A DNA stretch of 64,000 nt from Rhizobium gallicum bv. gallicum R602sp (GCF_000816845.1 NZ_CP006880.1:2402952-2466951), one strand, 5' to 3'; shown: positions 33,425 to 43,139, numbered from the stretch's first letter. Notes: generated by a model not told the origin, from the letters alone. Made by a program: numbers and translations.

Positions 33425-34759
33425 TCACTGTGCCGAAGCCGGTGAGACCCGCCATATCGTGTTGCCGACGTCATCGGCAACAAGCAACGCACCCTTGATG
33501 TCGATCGCGACGCCGACAGGTCGGCCGAAGGCCTTGTCGTCCGCCCCGACAAAACCCGTCAGGACATCGCGCGGCGGGCCGGAGGGCTTGCCATCGACGA
33601 AAGGCACGAAGATCACCTTGTAGCCGCTGCGCGGCTTGCGGTTCCAGGAGCCGTGCTGGCCGACGAAGGCACCGCCGACATAATCCGGACCAAACAGGTT
33701 GCTCGTGTTGAAGGTCAGGCCAAGCGAGGCGGTATGCGGACCAAGGGCATAATCGGGGACGATGGCGCTCGCAACCATTTCAGGGTTTTGCGGCTTTGCC
33801 CGGCTATCGATATGCTGGCCGAAATAGCTGTAGGGCCAGCCATAAAAGCCGCCTTCCTTCACCGAGGTCATATAGTCGGGAACGAGATCGCTGCCGAGCT
33901 CGTCGCGTTCGTTGACGGCCACCCAAAGTGCGCCCGTCCGCGGCTGCCAGGCAAGACCATTTGGATTGCGCAAGCCGCTTGCGAAGACGCGAACACCCTT
34001 TGTGGCAAGATCGATTTCGAGGATCGAGGCACGGTTTTTTTCCGCATCCATCCCGTTTTCCCCGACATTGCTGTTGGAGCCCACGGTGGCATAGAGCTTG
34101 GTGCCGTCAGGGCTCGCGATCAGGTCTTTCGTCCAGTGCTGATTGATCGGGCCTGCTGGTAGATCGGCAATTTTTGCGCCCGGCGCGGTGATCACCGTTT
34201 CACCTTGCTTATAGGGAAAAGCCATGACCGCATCGGTATTGGCGACGTAGAGCGTATCCTTGGAATATGCCATGCCGAAGGGCGAATTGAGATCCTTCAG
34301 GAAGACGGTGCTGGTCTCGGCTGCACCGTCCTTGTCGGCATCGCGCAGCAGGGTGATGCGGTTTGCACTTTTGACCTCGGCGCCGGCCCGCCTCATGAGC
34401 ACACCTTCGAACCAGCCGCGGATGCTGAACCCGGCGTCTTCACCTTTTGGCGGCTTGTTGCTTTCGGCAACAAGGACATCGCCGTTCGGCAGGACATGGA
34501 TCCAGCGCGGGTGGTCGAGGCCCCTTGCAAAAGCTTCCACCTTCAACCCCTCTGCGGCTTTTGGTGTGGCTCCTTCTGGCCAGCTGGCCGCTTCCGCGAC
34601 ATTGACTGTCGGGATCAACGTCGGGTTCGGCGCGGGTAGCATCGGTGAGGGACCGTATCCCTGCTCGATCGGGACGGTGGCGGATTCACGCTCAAAGACG
34701 AATATCCACCCGCCTGCAACAAGGATGAGAAGAAGGACGACAATGATGATCTTCTTCAT
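33425..34759 (-). CDS. Sorbosone-dehydrogenase-like PQQ beta-propeller protein
   Basis: Protein of about 444 residues with an N-terminal membrane anchor ([20 protein letters not shown]) and a periplasmic six-bladed propeller of the glucose/sorbosone dehydrogenase type. Family patterns include [43 protein letters not shown] and [12 protein letters not shown], the last two near the PQQ/Ca region of soluble aldose dehydrogenases. The start at 34759 has GGAGATCATCC upstream; the frame is open for 81 more residues that lack family character. It probably oxidises a sugar or aldehyde in the periplasm, acceptor unknown. Confidence 0.83.
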   Translation of the reverse strand: MKKIIIVVLLLILVAGGWIFVFERESATVPIEQGYGPSPMLPAPNPTLIPTVNVAEAASWPEGATPKAAEGLKVEAFARGLDHPRWIHVLPNGDVLVAESNKPPKGEDAGFSIRGWFEGVLMRRAGAEVKSANRITLLRDADKDGAAETSTVFLKDLNSPFGMAYSKDTLYVANTDAVMAFPYKQGETVITAPGAKIADLPAGPINQHWTKDLIASPDGTKLYATVGSNSNVGENGMDAEKNRASILEIDLATKGVRVFASGLRNPNGLAWQPRTGALWVAVNERDELGSDLVPDYMTSVKEGGFYGWPYSYFGQHIDSRAKPQNPEMVASAIVPDYALGPHTASLGLTFNTSNLFGPDYVGGAFVGQHGSWNRKPRSGYKVIFVPFVDGKPSGPPRDVLTGFVGADDKAFGRPVGVAIDIKGALLVADDVGNTIWRVSPASAQ

Positions 34760-35055
34760 GGATGATCTCCCATGCAAGACCGCGCTGGCGTTTTGACCGC
34801 TATGGGTTTCAACGCTCCTGATAAATTCGAATGATGGAGCAAGTGCCCCAAGGTTCAAGATTTCAACGGCCGCAGCTGTGCTTCTAAAGACCGCATCTTC
34901 CATCATGGCGTGTTGAAGAGGAAAAAGACCATATACGAGCGACTTGAGCGACCACGCAGTATGCTTGAGTCTTGAGGCATGTGCGTAACGAGACTGCCTC
35001 AAACTTCAGGCCCAGACGGCCCCATTGTACGATTGCGGACCTATGAAGTTTATCG
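34760..35055. other. Divergent intergenic region, no gene supported
   Basis: About 300 bases separate the beta-propeller gene from the ECF sigma gene. Apart from the sigma promoter at its right end, I see no gene, hairpin terminator or repeat here. Confidence 0.5.
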
Positions 35056-35081
35056 GGAACCCCACCGAGTGCGAGGGCATT
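35056..35081 (+). promoter_or_regulatory. EcfG-type (general stress) promoter
   Basis: GGAAC (35056-35060), 17 bases, then CATT (35078-35081) matches the GGAAC-N16/17-CGTT pattern recognised by EcfG sigma factors of alphaproteobacteria, with one mismatch in the -10. It lies 25 bases before the start of the ECF sigma gene. Confidence 0.5.
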
Positions 35082-35106
35082 AATTCCTCCGTAGAAGGAG
35101 GACGCC

Positions 35107-35637
35107 ATGCCAACAGTCTCCGTTGCACAGCCTTGCAGCGCTCAGGCAGAAATCATCTCGCTTCTTCCAGCTCTCAAAGCCTTTGCGAGGCGTTTCGAGC
35201 GTGTTGAAAGCGACGCCGACGATCTCGTTCAAGAGACGGTCTCCAAGGCGCTTTGTCATATCGAGCAGTTCCAGGACGGCACGAGCCTCAAATCCTGGCT
35301 CTTCACGATCATGCGCAATACCTATTGCAGCAGCTACAAGCGCCGCAAGCGCGAACCTGTCGGTTGCGTCGGCGACCTGACCGACCATCAGATACCGGTC
35401 AAATCGACGCAGGAATGGTCGCTGAGAGCCCGTGACGTTCAGGCAGCGATCGACAAGCTTGGAGCACCGCACCGCCATGCACTGCTGCTCGTGGTGAACG
35501 GGACAAGCTACGAAGAAGCGGCTGCGATCTGCGACTGCCAAGTGGGCACCATCAAGAGCCGGGTGAGCCGCGCTCGCAACCATCTTCTGGAAATGCTCGG
35601 CGAGACGCAATCGTCCGAAGCAGCCTCGTTACACTAG
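35107..35637 (+). CDS. ECF RNA polymerase sigma factor
   Basis: Sigma factor of 176 residues. Region 2 spans about residues 25-80 (DADDLVQETVSKALCHIEQF and SLKSWLFTIMRN) and region 4 about 115-165 (GTSYEEAAAICDCQVGTIKS, then RVSRARNHL). The motif spacing resembles the EcfG/RpoE4-like group of rhizobia, though the exact ECF class needs a comparison. AAGGAGG sits seven bases before the ATG. The gene has an EcfG-type promoter and is followed 15 bases later by a DUF2934 gene. No anti-sigma gene (NepR-like) is adjacent. Confidence 0.9.
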   Translation: MPTVSVAQPCSAQAEIISLLPALKAFARRFERVESDADDLVQETVSKALCHIEQFQDGTSLKSWLFTIMRNTYCSSYKRRKREPVGCVGDLTDHQIPVKSTQEWSLRARDVQAAIDKLGAPHRHALLLVVNGTSYEEAAAICDCQVGTIKSRVSRARNHLLEMLGETQSSEAASLH

Positions 35638-35652
35638 CAAGGGTGCCCAGCA

Positions 35653-35892
35653 ATGAGCCGCCACGACAGGAACGAATGGATCGCCAAGAGGGCCTATGCA
35701 CTTTGGGAAGCGTCCGGGCGCCCACATGGCCGCGATGCCGAGCACTGGGCACAGGCAGTGCGAGAGCGCGACGAGCTGGAGCGCACGCAGGCTTCTGTGG
35801 ACGGGCGCGAGGTGCTGGTCCGGTTCAAACCAAGACCACCGGCCACGTCGCTGAAACCCTCCAGGCGCCAGCCAGCGATCGCCAGCGGCTGA
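35653..35892 (+). CDS. DUF2934 small protein (copy A)
   Basis: Soluble protein of 79 residues. The DUF2934 pattern is complete: WIAKRAYALWEASGRPHGRD then EHWAQA, followed by ERTQASVDG. The function of the family is not known. It begins 15 bases after the ECF sigma gene on the same strand and is probably co-transcribed with it, which places it in the general stress regulon by context. A second copy with the same motifs is at 40159-40413. Confidence 0.8.
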   Translation: MSRHDRNEWIAKRAYALWEASGRPHGRDAEHWAQAVRERDELERTQASVDGREVLVRFKPRPPATSLKPSRRQPAIASG

Positions 35893-35942
35893 AGGGTATG
35901 CAGTCCTGCAGTCCGTACAACCAGAAGCGGCTAAAGCTCTTA

Positions 35943-38186
35943 TCAGCCGAGACGGGTCGCCTCTCTTACCCTGTTGCGCGATAATGGCAGATCGACCAGG
36001 CGCTTTCCCGTCGCATTGCGAAGTGCGTTGGCGAGTGCTGCACAGGTCGGTCCCTGCGCCGCCTCGCCTGTGCCGAGGAAGGGCTGGCCGGGCCGATCGA
36101 GAATATGCACTTCCACGCTTTGTGGAACGCTCCCGAAGCGCAGTATCGGATAGCTCGACCAATCGGTGCTGGTAATGCGGGTGCGATCGAAGGTGACGGC
36201 TTCATAGAGCGTCCAACTGATCGATTGCAGGATACCGCCCTCCGTCTGGTTGCGGATCCCGTCGGGATTGACGGCCTGGCCGGCATCGATGGCGGCAACG
36301 GCGCGCAGCACCTGCACGCGCCCGGTTTCGCGCTCGACCTTCGCTTCCAGTGCGACCGCCAGATAGGCGGCACGATTCTTGTACCGCGCAAAAGCAAAGC
36401 CGCGACCATGACCGGAAGGCACTTCGCCCCTCCCCCAGCCGAATTTGTCGGCCGCGAGCTTCACGACGTCGCTGGCACGATCATCTTCCAGATGACGCAG
36501 GCGGAATTCGACAGGATCGGCTTTGGCGGCAATTGCCAGCTCGTCCATGGTGCTTTCGATCGAGAAGACATTGGCATAAGCACCAAGGCCGCGCAGCGCC
36601 GAAACCCGTAGCGGCATGTCGGGCAGGAAATGCCACAGCACCCGGCGGTTCGGGATCGCATAGAGAGGATCGGCATTCCGATCGCCGCTGCCATTGGGAC
36701 TGATGCTGAGTTTCGACGGTTCTAAGGGCGTCGGCTGTTCCTTGGCGCGGCCGGCAAGCAACGAGCCGGCATTGCCGGGGCGCGTGCTATGGCTATTGCT
36801 CCACACATCATAGGTCCAGTTGTCGATCCTGCCGCTTGCATCAAGCGATGCCCGGACCTTGGACACCATGCCAGGCCCGTAAGGTTCCCACATATGCTCC
36901 TGTTCGCGCATCCACTGGACACGCACAGGACGGCCGGGAATTTTCATGGCGATGAGTGCTGCGTCGGCAGCTGCGTCGTCAGCACCGTTGTGCCCGTAGC
37001 AGCCGGACCCTTCCATGTGGATGACACGCACCTTCTCCTCCGGCATCGCCAGCATCTGGGCAATCGCACTCCGATCGGGGAAAACCCCCTGCGTGTGCGA
37101 CCAGATATCGAGGCTGCCGTCGGCCTTCAGATGCGCGACCGCACAGGAAGGACCGATCGAACCGTGCATCTGGTAGGGCCGCGTGAAGGTTGCCTCGTAG
37201 ATCGCGCCGTTCGGGAAGCTCGGATGGCCGGATTCGGCCACTGTGCCGACCTCCCTTTCCAGAGCTGTGAGAGCGCCGGCAAGATCGCTCTGTTCCGGTA
37301 GCGTTGCAGGTTCGTCCCACCGCGCCGCTTTTTCGACGGCGCGCATGGCCTTGATCGCCTGCCATTCTTTCTCCGCCACGACGGCAAGGTAGCTGCCGTC
37401 GCGGAGGACCGAGATGACGCCAGCCATGGCGGCGGCCGCCGTGGCGTCGATGTCTTTCAATGTTGCACCATAGCTCGGCGGACGGATTACGCGCGCGTGC
37501 ACCATTCCTTCGAGGCGCAGGTCCTGCACATAGGCTGCAGCACCGGTGACTTTGCCCGGGATGTCGATGCGCTGCACATCACGACCGATGATGCTCAGCG
37601 CGTCGGGCTGTTTCAGTTTCGATTGCGGCTGGGCTTCGACGTGCAGGAACTGGCCCGACACCAGCGCGCCATAGGTCGCCGATCTGCCGTCCGGTCCGGA
37701 GACGCTTTTCTTTTTCGCCCTGAGCTGGTCCGGGGGCAGGTTAAATCGGCGCGCTGCCTCGGCGATCAGCAGCTCGCGAACCTGCGCGGCTGCATTGCGG
37801 ATGGCAGTACCGCTGTTCTGCATCGACTGGCTACCTGCCGTGAACCCTTCGTCGGGGGTGCGCCCCGTATCGGCGGTCACGAGCGTGATGTCTGAGGGAT
37901 CGACTTCCAGTTCCTCTGCGGCGACCTGGATGAGGGCCGTGCCGATCCCCTGTCCAAGCTCCACCTTGCCGGTAAACACGGTGATCTTGCCGTCAGATTC
38001 GATCCTTATCCAGCTATCGAGATAGCCGTCGTTATCCAGGCTGCCCGGCAACTTCGGCTTTTCGGGCGCCGCAGTCGGTATTTCTTGGGCCAGCGCACGG
38101 ATCACGGAAAAGCTGACGATAAGAGCGCCGGTACCGGCAAGCAGGCCGCGCCGGCTCATTTCATGTCTGGTGAGAATATCCATCAT
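35943..38186 (-). CDS. Molybdopterin-binding subunit of IorB-type aldehyde/isoquinoline oxidoreductase
   Basis: Large catalytic subunit of 747 residues. The N-terminus has a twin-arginine export signal (SRRGLLAG then hydrophobic), so the enzyme works in the periplasm. Molybdopterin features include FTGKVELGQGIGTALIQVAAEEL, the GSGCYGHNGADDAAADAALI segment and the C-terminal GTGEAAQGPTCAALANAL, whose Glu is the expected base. Its ATG overlaps the stop of the 2Fe-2S subunit gene (ATGA). With the cytochrome c gene it forms a three-gene aldehyde-dehydrogenase-like complex; substrate unknown. Confidence 0.9.
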   Translation of the reverse strand: MMDILTRHEMSRRGLLAGTGALIVSFSVIRALAQEIPTAAPEKPKLPGSLDNDGYLDSWIRIESDGKITVFTGKVELGQGIGTALIQVAAEELEVDPSDITLVTADTGRTPDEGFTAGSQSMQNSGTAIRNAAAQVRELLIAEAARRFNLPPDQLRAKKKSVSGPDGRSATYGALVSGQFLHVEAQPQSKLKQPDALSIIGRDVQRIDIPGKVTGAAAYVQDLRLEGMVHARVIRPPSYGATLKDIDATAAAAMAGVISVLRDGSYLAVVAEKEWQAIKAMRAVEKAARWDEPATLPEQSDLAGALTALEREVGTVAESGHPSFPNGAIYEATFTRPYQMHGSIGPSCAVAHLKADGSLDIWSHTQGVFPDRSAIAQMLAMPEEKVRVIHMEGSGCYGHNGADDAAADAALIAMKIPGRPVRVQWMREQEHMWEPYGPGMVSKVRASLDASGRIDNWTYDVWSNSHSTRPGNAGSLLAGRAKEQPTPLEPSKLSISPNGSGDRNADPLYAIPNRRVLWHFLPDMPLRVSALRGLGAYANVFSIESTMDELAIAAKADPVEFRLRHLEDDRASDVVKLAADKFGWGRGEVPSGHGRGFAFARYKNRAAYLAVALEAKVERETGRVQVLRAVAAIDAGQAVNPDGIRNQTEGGILQSISWTLYEAVTFDRTRITSTDWSSYPILRFGSVPQSVEVHILDRPGQPFLGTGEAAQGPTCAALANALRNATGKRLVDLPLSRNRVREATRLG

Positions 38187-38677
38187 CCGGCACTCCTTTT
38201 GGCGGCCGGAAGCCCGGCAGCTTCCATCAGTTCACTCGCACGCCTGATGGCCGCAAGGATGCGCATATGTGTGCCGCAGCGACAGAGATTGGTCCGCAAC
38301 GCCGATCGGATTTCCTCGTCAGTCGGCGTGGCATTCTGCTTCAGAAGCGCTGCTGCGCTCATCATCATGCCGGGAATGCAGTAGCCGCATTGCGCCGCCT
38401 GTTTCTCGATGAAAGCCGCCTGCAGCGGTCCGGGCTTTTCAGCTGTTCCAAGCCCTTCCACGGTCACGATTTCCTTGCCTTCGACGACGATGAGCGGCGT
38501 CACGCACGAAAGCACCGCCTGGCCGTCGACCATGACGGTGCAGGCGCCGCATTGGCCAAGGCCGCAGCCAAATTTTGCGGCGTTGAGATTAAGCTCGTTG
38601 CGGAGCACGTAAAGCAATGGTGTGTCGGGCTCGCTGGCGACCTCGTGAGTGTGTCCGTTGACGTTGAGCGTTGTCAT
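38183..38677 (-). CDS. 2Fe-2S subunit of periplasmic molybdenum oxidoreductase
   Basis: Electron-transfer subunit of 164 residues with two [2Fe-2S] sites: FGCGLGQCGACTVMVDG near residues 38-54 and the paired motifs QCGYCIPGM and NLCRCGTH in the C-terminal half. It passes electrons from the molybdenum site to the cytochrome c subunit. It has no own signal peptide, as usual for IorA-type subunits, which are co-exported with the Tat-carrying partner. Both ends overlap neighbours by four bases. Confidence 0.92.
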   Translation of the reverse strand: MTTLNVNGHTHEVASEPDTPLLYVLRNELNLNAAKFGCGLGQCGACTVMVDGQAVLSCVTPLIVVEGKEIVTVEGLGTAEKPGPLQAAFIEKQAAQCGYCIPGMMMSAAALLKQNATPTDEEIRSALRTNLCRCGTHMRILAAIRRASELMEAAGLPAAKRSAG

Positions 38678-40071
38678 CTCGGCTCCTTCGCGCCGACATT
38701 GGACGGCGCTCGTTCAATTCCTTCCGAGGGGCGGACGGCGACAAAATATTCACCGGACCGTGTGCGGTTGACGCGTTGCAGCAAATCGGGCCAAGGATCG
38801 CGCGTCGTAAAGCGCCGGCGCATGAAGTCGAGCAGATCGGCGAGCTGCTGGTCATTCAATGCCCCGGCAAAGCCGGGCATCACGGCGCTTGGCTCACCGT
38901 CGGCCGGTGGCAGGCCGAAAAGCACGACATTGACAATATTTTGCGGATTGGGCGCGTTGACGGCGGTGCTGAGATTGAAATTCAGTCCTCCAAACGGCGC
39001 GGCGCGGCCGGACTCGTGACAGGTCGCACAAGCCGCGCCATAAATGGCTGCACCCGGATGAGACGCAAGTTCGGCCGACGCCTTGGTCTCGTCGATTGCA
39101 GCCGTCACCACGCCATCCTGTTCCGGAACGAACTGCTTCTTCAGTTCCTCGCCTCTTTGAACGCGTTCGCCAGACGGTTCGCCCATGATCGAGGCGACAT
39201 AGGCTGCGATTGCATTGATATCGCTGTCGGAAAGCGCACTGAGATTGCCGGTGACTTCAGCCATCGGACCACGCGAGACGCCGTGGAACGCGTGGTAGCC
39301 ATGACGCAGATAGAACGCGAGCGAACCCTTGTCCCACGGGATCGGCGAGGGGCTTTGCGCATTAATCGCATAAGCCTGCCAGCCTTCCGCCTCGCCGCCG
39401 CCGAAGTGCCTGCCGCGCTCCTCGGCACCAAAGGCGTTGCGAGGGGTGTGGCAAGCGCCGCAGTGGCCGAGGCCTTCGGCAAGATAGGCACCGCGGTTCC
39501 ATTCCTCGCCTTTCTGCGGATCGGGCGCGAAAGCGCCCTTGTCGAAGAAGACCAGCTTCCAGGCGGCAAGGATCGGGCGGACATGCAGGAGGTACGGTAG
39601 CTCGTTTTTTGGTGCCGTCGCCTTGACGGGCGTGCGCGTCATCAAGAAGGCATAGAGTGCCTTGTTGTCCTCGTCGGTGACGCGGGTAAAATGATCATAG
39701 GGAAATGCCGGATAAAGATGATCGCCCTTTCGATCCACGCCTTCGCGCATGGCGCGTTGGAAGGCCGCCTCGCTCCAGCGTCCGATACCGGTTTCATCGT
39801 CCGGCGTGATGTTCGTCGAATAAATAATCCCGAAAGGCGTCGGCAGTTTAAGCCCCCCGGAAAAAGCTTCCTTTCCCGGGACCGTATGACAGGCGATACA
39901 GTTTCCGACCGCCGCGAGGCTGGATCCCCTGGCGATCAGTGCGTTATCGAAGCGCATGGCCTCTGAAGGGTTTTGCGGCTTGATTTCGGGGCGCCAGGCA
40001 AGAAAAAAGAATGCGAGACCGAAAACGATGAAGAGGGTAAGGATCGTCGACAGCAGTCTGATGGCTCGCAT
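38674..40071 (-). CDS. Triheme cytochrome c subunit (membrane-anchored)
   Basis: Protein of about 465 residues with an N-terminal hydrophobic signal/anchor (MRAIRLLSTILTLFIVFGLAFFFLAW) and three CxxCH heme sites: NCIACH, HCGACH and ACATCH, spaced through the chain as in the cytochrome subunit of aldehyde and gluconate dehydrogenases. It should carry electrons from the Mo/Fe-S subunits to the respiratory chain. GGGAGGG lies upstream of the ATG at 40071, with rather wide spacing. First gene of the three-gene operon. Confidence 0.9.
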   Translation of the reverse strand: MRAIRLLSTILTLFIVFGLAFFFLAWRPEIKPQNPSEAMRFDNALIARGSSLAAVGNCIACHTVPGKEAFSGGLKLPTPFGIIYSTNITPDDETGIGRWSEAAFQRAMREGVDRKGDHLYPAFPYDHFTRVTDEDNKALYAFLMTRTPVKATAPKNELPYLLHVRPILAAWKLVFFDKGAFAPDPQKGEEWNRGAYLAEGLGHCGACHTPRNAFGAEERGRHFGGGEAEGWQAYAINAQSPSPIPWDKGSLAFYLRHGYHAFHGVSRGPMAEVTGNLSALSDSDINAIAAYVASIMGEPSGERVQRGEELKKQFVPEQDGVVTAAIDETKASAELASHPGAAIYGAACATCHESGRAAPFGGLNFNLSTAVNAPNPQNIVNVVLFGLPPADGEPSAVMPGFAGALNDQQLADLLDFMRRRFTTRDPWPDLLQRVNRTRSGEYFVAVRPSEGIERAPSNVGAKEPR

Positions 40072-40158
40072 TGCCGATATGACCCTCCCAGGAGTGCAAA
40101 CCGAACTGCACAAAACGCAAGGAGCAGGAATTTGTTCCCGAAATAGGTGCTGGTATCG

Positions 40159-40413
40159 CTAGCGTTTGGCGATGGTGGCGCGCTCTTCAATGATCCGAGC
40201 CTGGTGATTGTCGCTGGTGCGCATAAGACGTCCGGTGGCGCGCAGCATCTCGATCAGGTCAGTTCCATCGACGGACGCCTTGGTCATTTGGAGCTGTTCG
40301 AACTCGGCCGCCGCCTGCTGCCAGTTCTCGGCCTCGCGCCCGCAGGGGCGTCCTTCCGCCTCCCATATGGCATATGCGCGCTGGCTGATCCAATCTTCCT
40401 TGTTGTAAACCAT
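40159..40413 (-). CDS. DUF2934 small protein (copy B)
   Basis: Soluble protein of 84 residues with WISQRAYAIWEAEGRPCGRE then ENWQQAAAE and MTKASVDG, the same pattern as copy A at 35653-35892. Function unknown. The ATG at 40413 is preceded by weak GGGTG; a TTG at 40422 is also in frame. It is 88 bases from the start of the cytochrome c gene on the same strand, so it could be the first gene of that operon. Confidence 0.75.
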   Translation of the reverse strand: MVYNKEDWISQRAYAIWEAEGRPCGREAENWQQAAAEFEQLQMTKASVDGTDLIEMLRATGRLMRTSDNHQARIIEERATIAKR

Positions 40414-40559
40414 GACACCCAACTAAAATGGAGAAAAATATTCGTCTGGAGGTTGCCAGATTTCGCTTACGGAGTTGTTACTTCGCCTCAGACCGGAAGC
40501 GCGGTATCACGCGGGAAACAGCAGCACCGCTCAGATACTGGAGTTGCCGAGCAACTGCC

Positions 40560-40958
40560 TCAATCGGTCCGCTCGGCGAGCTCGATGAGAATGCCGTCGG
40601 GATCGCGCAGAAAAGCGACCTTGTGCAGAATCTCGGAGTTGTAAGCAAGACGCGGGCGCTCCTTCACCTCAACTCCGGCCGCTTCGAGCTTTGCGAAGGT
40701 TTCAGCGACGCTGCCGAACAGGAACGTAAGATGGCGCAGACCGGCGGCACCCTCGGGTATGTCGGTTGCCCGCACCGCGCCGCTTGCAGGCGCGAAGACC
40801 TCCAGCATGCCACCGCCGGCATCGAGAAAAGCAATGTGCGAGCCATCCGGCATCGTCTTGCGCAGATGCAGCCGAAGGCCGAGGAGACCGCAATAAAAGG
40901 CGACGGCACGGTCCATATCGCTGACCGTCATGCCGATATGCTCAAAGGATTTCAGCAT
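40560..40958 (-). CDS. VOC-family (glyoxalase I-like) protein
   Basis: Protein of 132 residues with two beta-alpha-beta-beta-beta modules. Metal-ligand positions appear as His in FEHIGMTV, Glu in MLEVFAP, His in LRHLTFLF and Glu in ILIELAE, the set found in metal-dependent VOC enzymes. Reactions in this fold include glyoxalase, dioxygenase and epimerase; none can be chosen here. GGGAGGA precedes the ATG at 40958; the open frame before it is long but unrelated. Confidence 0.85.
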   Translation of the reverse strand: MLKSFEHIGMTVSDMDRAVAFYCGLLGLRLHLRKTMPDGSHIAFLDAGGGMLEVFAPASGAVRATDIPEGAAGLRHLTFLFGSVAETFAKLEAAGVEVKERPRLAYNSEILHKVAFLRDPDGILIELAERTD

Positions 40959-41133
40959 TCGAAATTCCTCCCACAGATAATGCTCGAGCTGACTGCGGTC
41001 CATCGCCGCCGTCAAGACTAAATCGTGTGATGGCAATCGAAGCGACCTGGCTTGCGGTCGATGAAATCGGGCGCTATCTGGTTGGAAAAGCCACGACGTC
41101 ACGATCTAACCATCGAAAGCCGGGAGGCAGGGC

Positions 41134-41778
41134 ATGCGCAAAGCGATTATCGTTTGGGGCGGCTGGCAGGGCCACGAACCGGAAGCATGCGCAAGCGTCG
41201 TCGGCGAACTTTTGCGGGAAGACGGCTTTTCAGTTGAGATTACCGGCGATCTCGACATCTTCGGCTCGCCGGTGATTGCTAAAGCCGATCTGCTTGTTCC
41301 GATCATCACAGGGGAGCAGTTGGAAAAGGCGCACGCAAATGCGCTGGTCATGGCTGTTCGTGACGGCCTTGGCCTCGGCGGTCATCATGGCGCACTCGCG
41401 ACATCCTTCAAGGAAAGTGCACCGTTCCGCTATGTTTCGGGCGTCACCTGGGTTTCTCATCCGGGCAATATCATCGACTTTCGCGTGAACGTGAGCCGAC
41501 AAAACGATCCGCTGATGCAGGGCATTGCGGACTTCGACTACCACTCGGAGCAGTATTACCTGCACTACGATCCGTCCGTTGAAATTCTGGCGACCACCAC
41601 GTTCACCGGCGAATATGACGAGGCGGCCCGCAATGTCGTCATGCCGGTGGTCTTCAAACGCCATTTTGGCGCGGGCCGCGTCTTTTATTCAGCACTTGGC
41701 CATGTCGCCGCCGAATTCGACCATCCGTACATGCGTCTCATTCTTCGCCGCGGCCTTGCCTGGGCTGCACGCCGGTAG
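41134..41778 (+). CDS. ThuA-like protein
   Basis: Cytoplasmic protein of 214 residues with the ThuA (glutamine-amidotransferase-like) fold: KAIIVWGGWQGHEPEACASV at the start, GLGLGGHHGALATSF in the middle and FGAGRVFYSALGHVAAEFDHP near the end. ThuA was described in Sinorhizobium as part of trehalose/disaccharide use, but most members have no proven activity. It is alone between a divergent VOC gene and a FAH-family gene, so its sugar is not indicated. Confidence 0.86.
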   Translation: MRKAIIVWGGWQGHEPEACASVVGELLREDGFSVEITGDLDIFGSPVIAKADLLVPIITGEQLEKAHANALVMAVRDGLGLGGHHGALATSFKESAPFRYVSGVTWVSHPGNIIDFRVNVSRQNDPLMQGIADFDYHSEQYYLHYDPSVEILATTTFTGEYDEAARNVVMPVVFKRHFGAGRVFYSALGHVAAEFDHPYMRLILRRGLAWAARR

Positions 41779-41975
41779 ACCCGTATCGGTCCGGCGCGGG
41801 CAGTGGTCAGTTCTGAATGATGTGCTGCCTCACCAGTTTGCCAAAGACTTCTCAAACTGCTTGCGATCGTATTTTTGACCTTGCCCCGCCCCGACAGATG
41901 TGATCGATTTTCCGGCGCTGCTGGAGGGCGGCGAATTTCTAATCACATGAGCAAAAACTGCGACGGAAGATCATC

Positions 41976-43139
41976 ATGCCTCAGCTTCTCGACGACGCCT
42001 CATCGGGCGGCCTGTTTGTCGGCCGCGTCTGGAATCCGCAGGCAGCCGGTCCGGCGGTTGTCACAATCCGCGACGGAGAAATAGTCGACATAACGTCCAG
42101 GCAAGTGCCGACATTGAGCGCGCTTCTGGAGAAAGCCGACCCGGCAGGTTTCGTGCGCGAAGCGGATGGCAAACGGCTTGCTTCACTCGAAACAGTGGCA
42201 GCAAACAGCACCGGCCGGCCGGATGCTGGCAGGCCTTATCTCTTGGCGCCAGCAGACCTTCAGGCCGTGAAGGCCTGCGGCGTGACCTTTGCCCAATCGA
42301 TGATCGAACGCGTCATTGAGGAAAAAGCTGCCGGCAATCCGGATCGCGCAGCCTCGATCCGGAGCCTCGTTGGCACACTGATCGGCGGCAGCCTCGCCAA
42401 CATCAAAGCAGGCTCTCCGGAAGCGGCAAAGGTAAAGCAGGCGTTGATTGACGAAGGCATGTGGTCGCAATATCTCGAAGTCGGCATCGGCCCGGATGCC
42501 GAGGTCTTTACCAAGTCGCCGGTTCTTTCCTCCGTCGGCTGGGGTGCCGATGTTGGCCTGCATCCGATTTCGACCTGGAACAATCCGGAACCGGAAATCG
42601 TGCTTGCGGTCAACAGCCGCGGCGAAATCAAGGGCGCGACCCTCGGCAACGACGTCAATCTGCGCGATGTCGAAGGCCGCTCGGCGCTGCTGCTCGGCAA
42701 GGCGAAGGACAACAACGCCTCCTGCTCCATCGGTCCTTTCGTTCGCCTGTTCGACGCCACGTACGACCTCGACGAGGTCCGAAAGGCCGAACTTGACCTG
42801 AAAGTCACCGGCCAGGACGGCTTCGTTCTCAACGGAAAGAGCTCAATGTCGAAGATCAGCCGCGACCCGACCGATCTCGTCCGGCAGACCTGCGGGGCTC
42901 ATCATCAGTATCCGGATGGCTTCATGCTGTTCCTCGGCACGCTGTTTGCCCCGACGCAGGACCGCGACACCCCCAACCAGGGCTTTACGCACAAGGTCGG
43001 GGATGTGGTCGAGATCTCCTCATCTGGGCTCGGCACGCTTGTCAATACCGTTCGCCTTTCCACCGAATGCCCCCCATGGACGTTCGGCATTTCGGCTTTG
43101 ATGGCAAACCTCGCCGCCCGCGGGCTGCTTCACGCCTGA
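41976..43139 (+). CDS. Fumarylacetoacetate hydrolase-family protein
   Basis: Protein of 387 residues. The catalytic FAH fold is in the C-terminal two thirds: ISTWNNPEPEIVLAVNSRGE gives the metal-binding Glu positions, then GATLGNDVNLRDVEGRSALLL and DNNASCSIGPFVRLFD. The length and the N-terminal domain fit the XylX-type (2-keto-3-deoxy-xylonate dehydratase) subgroup better than classical FAH, which is a family inference. A start at 41976 was used; the in-frame upstream sequence is short. The gene may work with pentonate catabolism; no partner is adjacent. Confidence 0.82.
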   Translation: MPQLLDDASSGGLFVGRVWNPQAAGPAVVTIRDGEIVDITSRQVPTLSALLEKADPAGFVREADGKRLASLETVAANSTGRPDAGRPYLLAPADLQAVKACGVTFAQSMIERVIEEKAAGNPDRAASIRSLVGTLIGGSLANIKAGSPEAAKVKQALIDEGMWSQYLEVGIGPDAEVFTKSPVLSSVGWGADVGLHPISTWNNPEPEIVLAVNSRGEIKGATLGNDVNLRDVEGRSALLLGKAKDNNASCSIGPFVRLFDATYDLDEVRKAELDLKVTGQDGFVLNGKSSMSKISRDPTDLVRQTCGAHHQYPDGFMLFLGTLFAPTQDRDTPNQGFTHKVGDVVEISSSGLGTLVNTVRLSTECPPWTFGISALMANLAARGLLHA

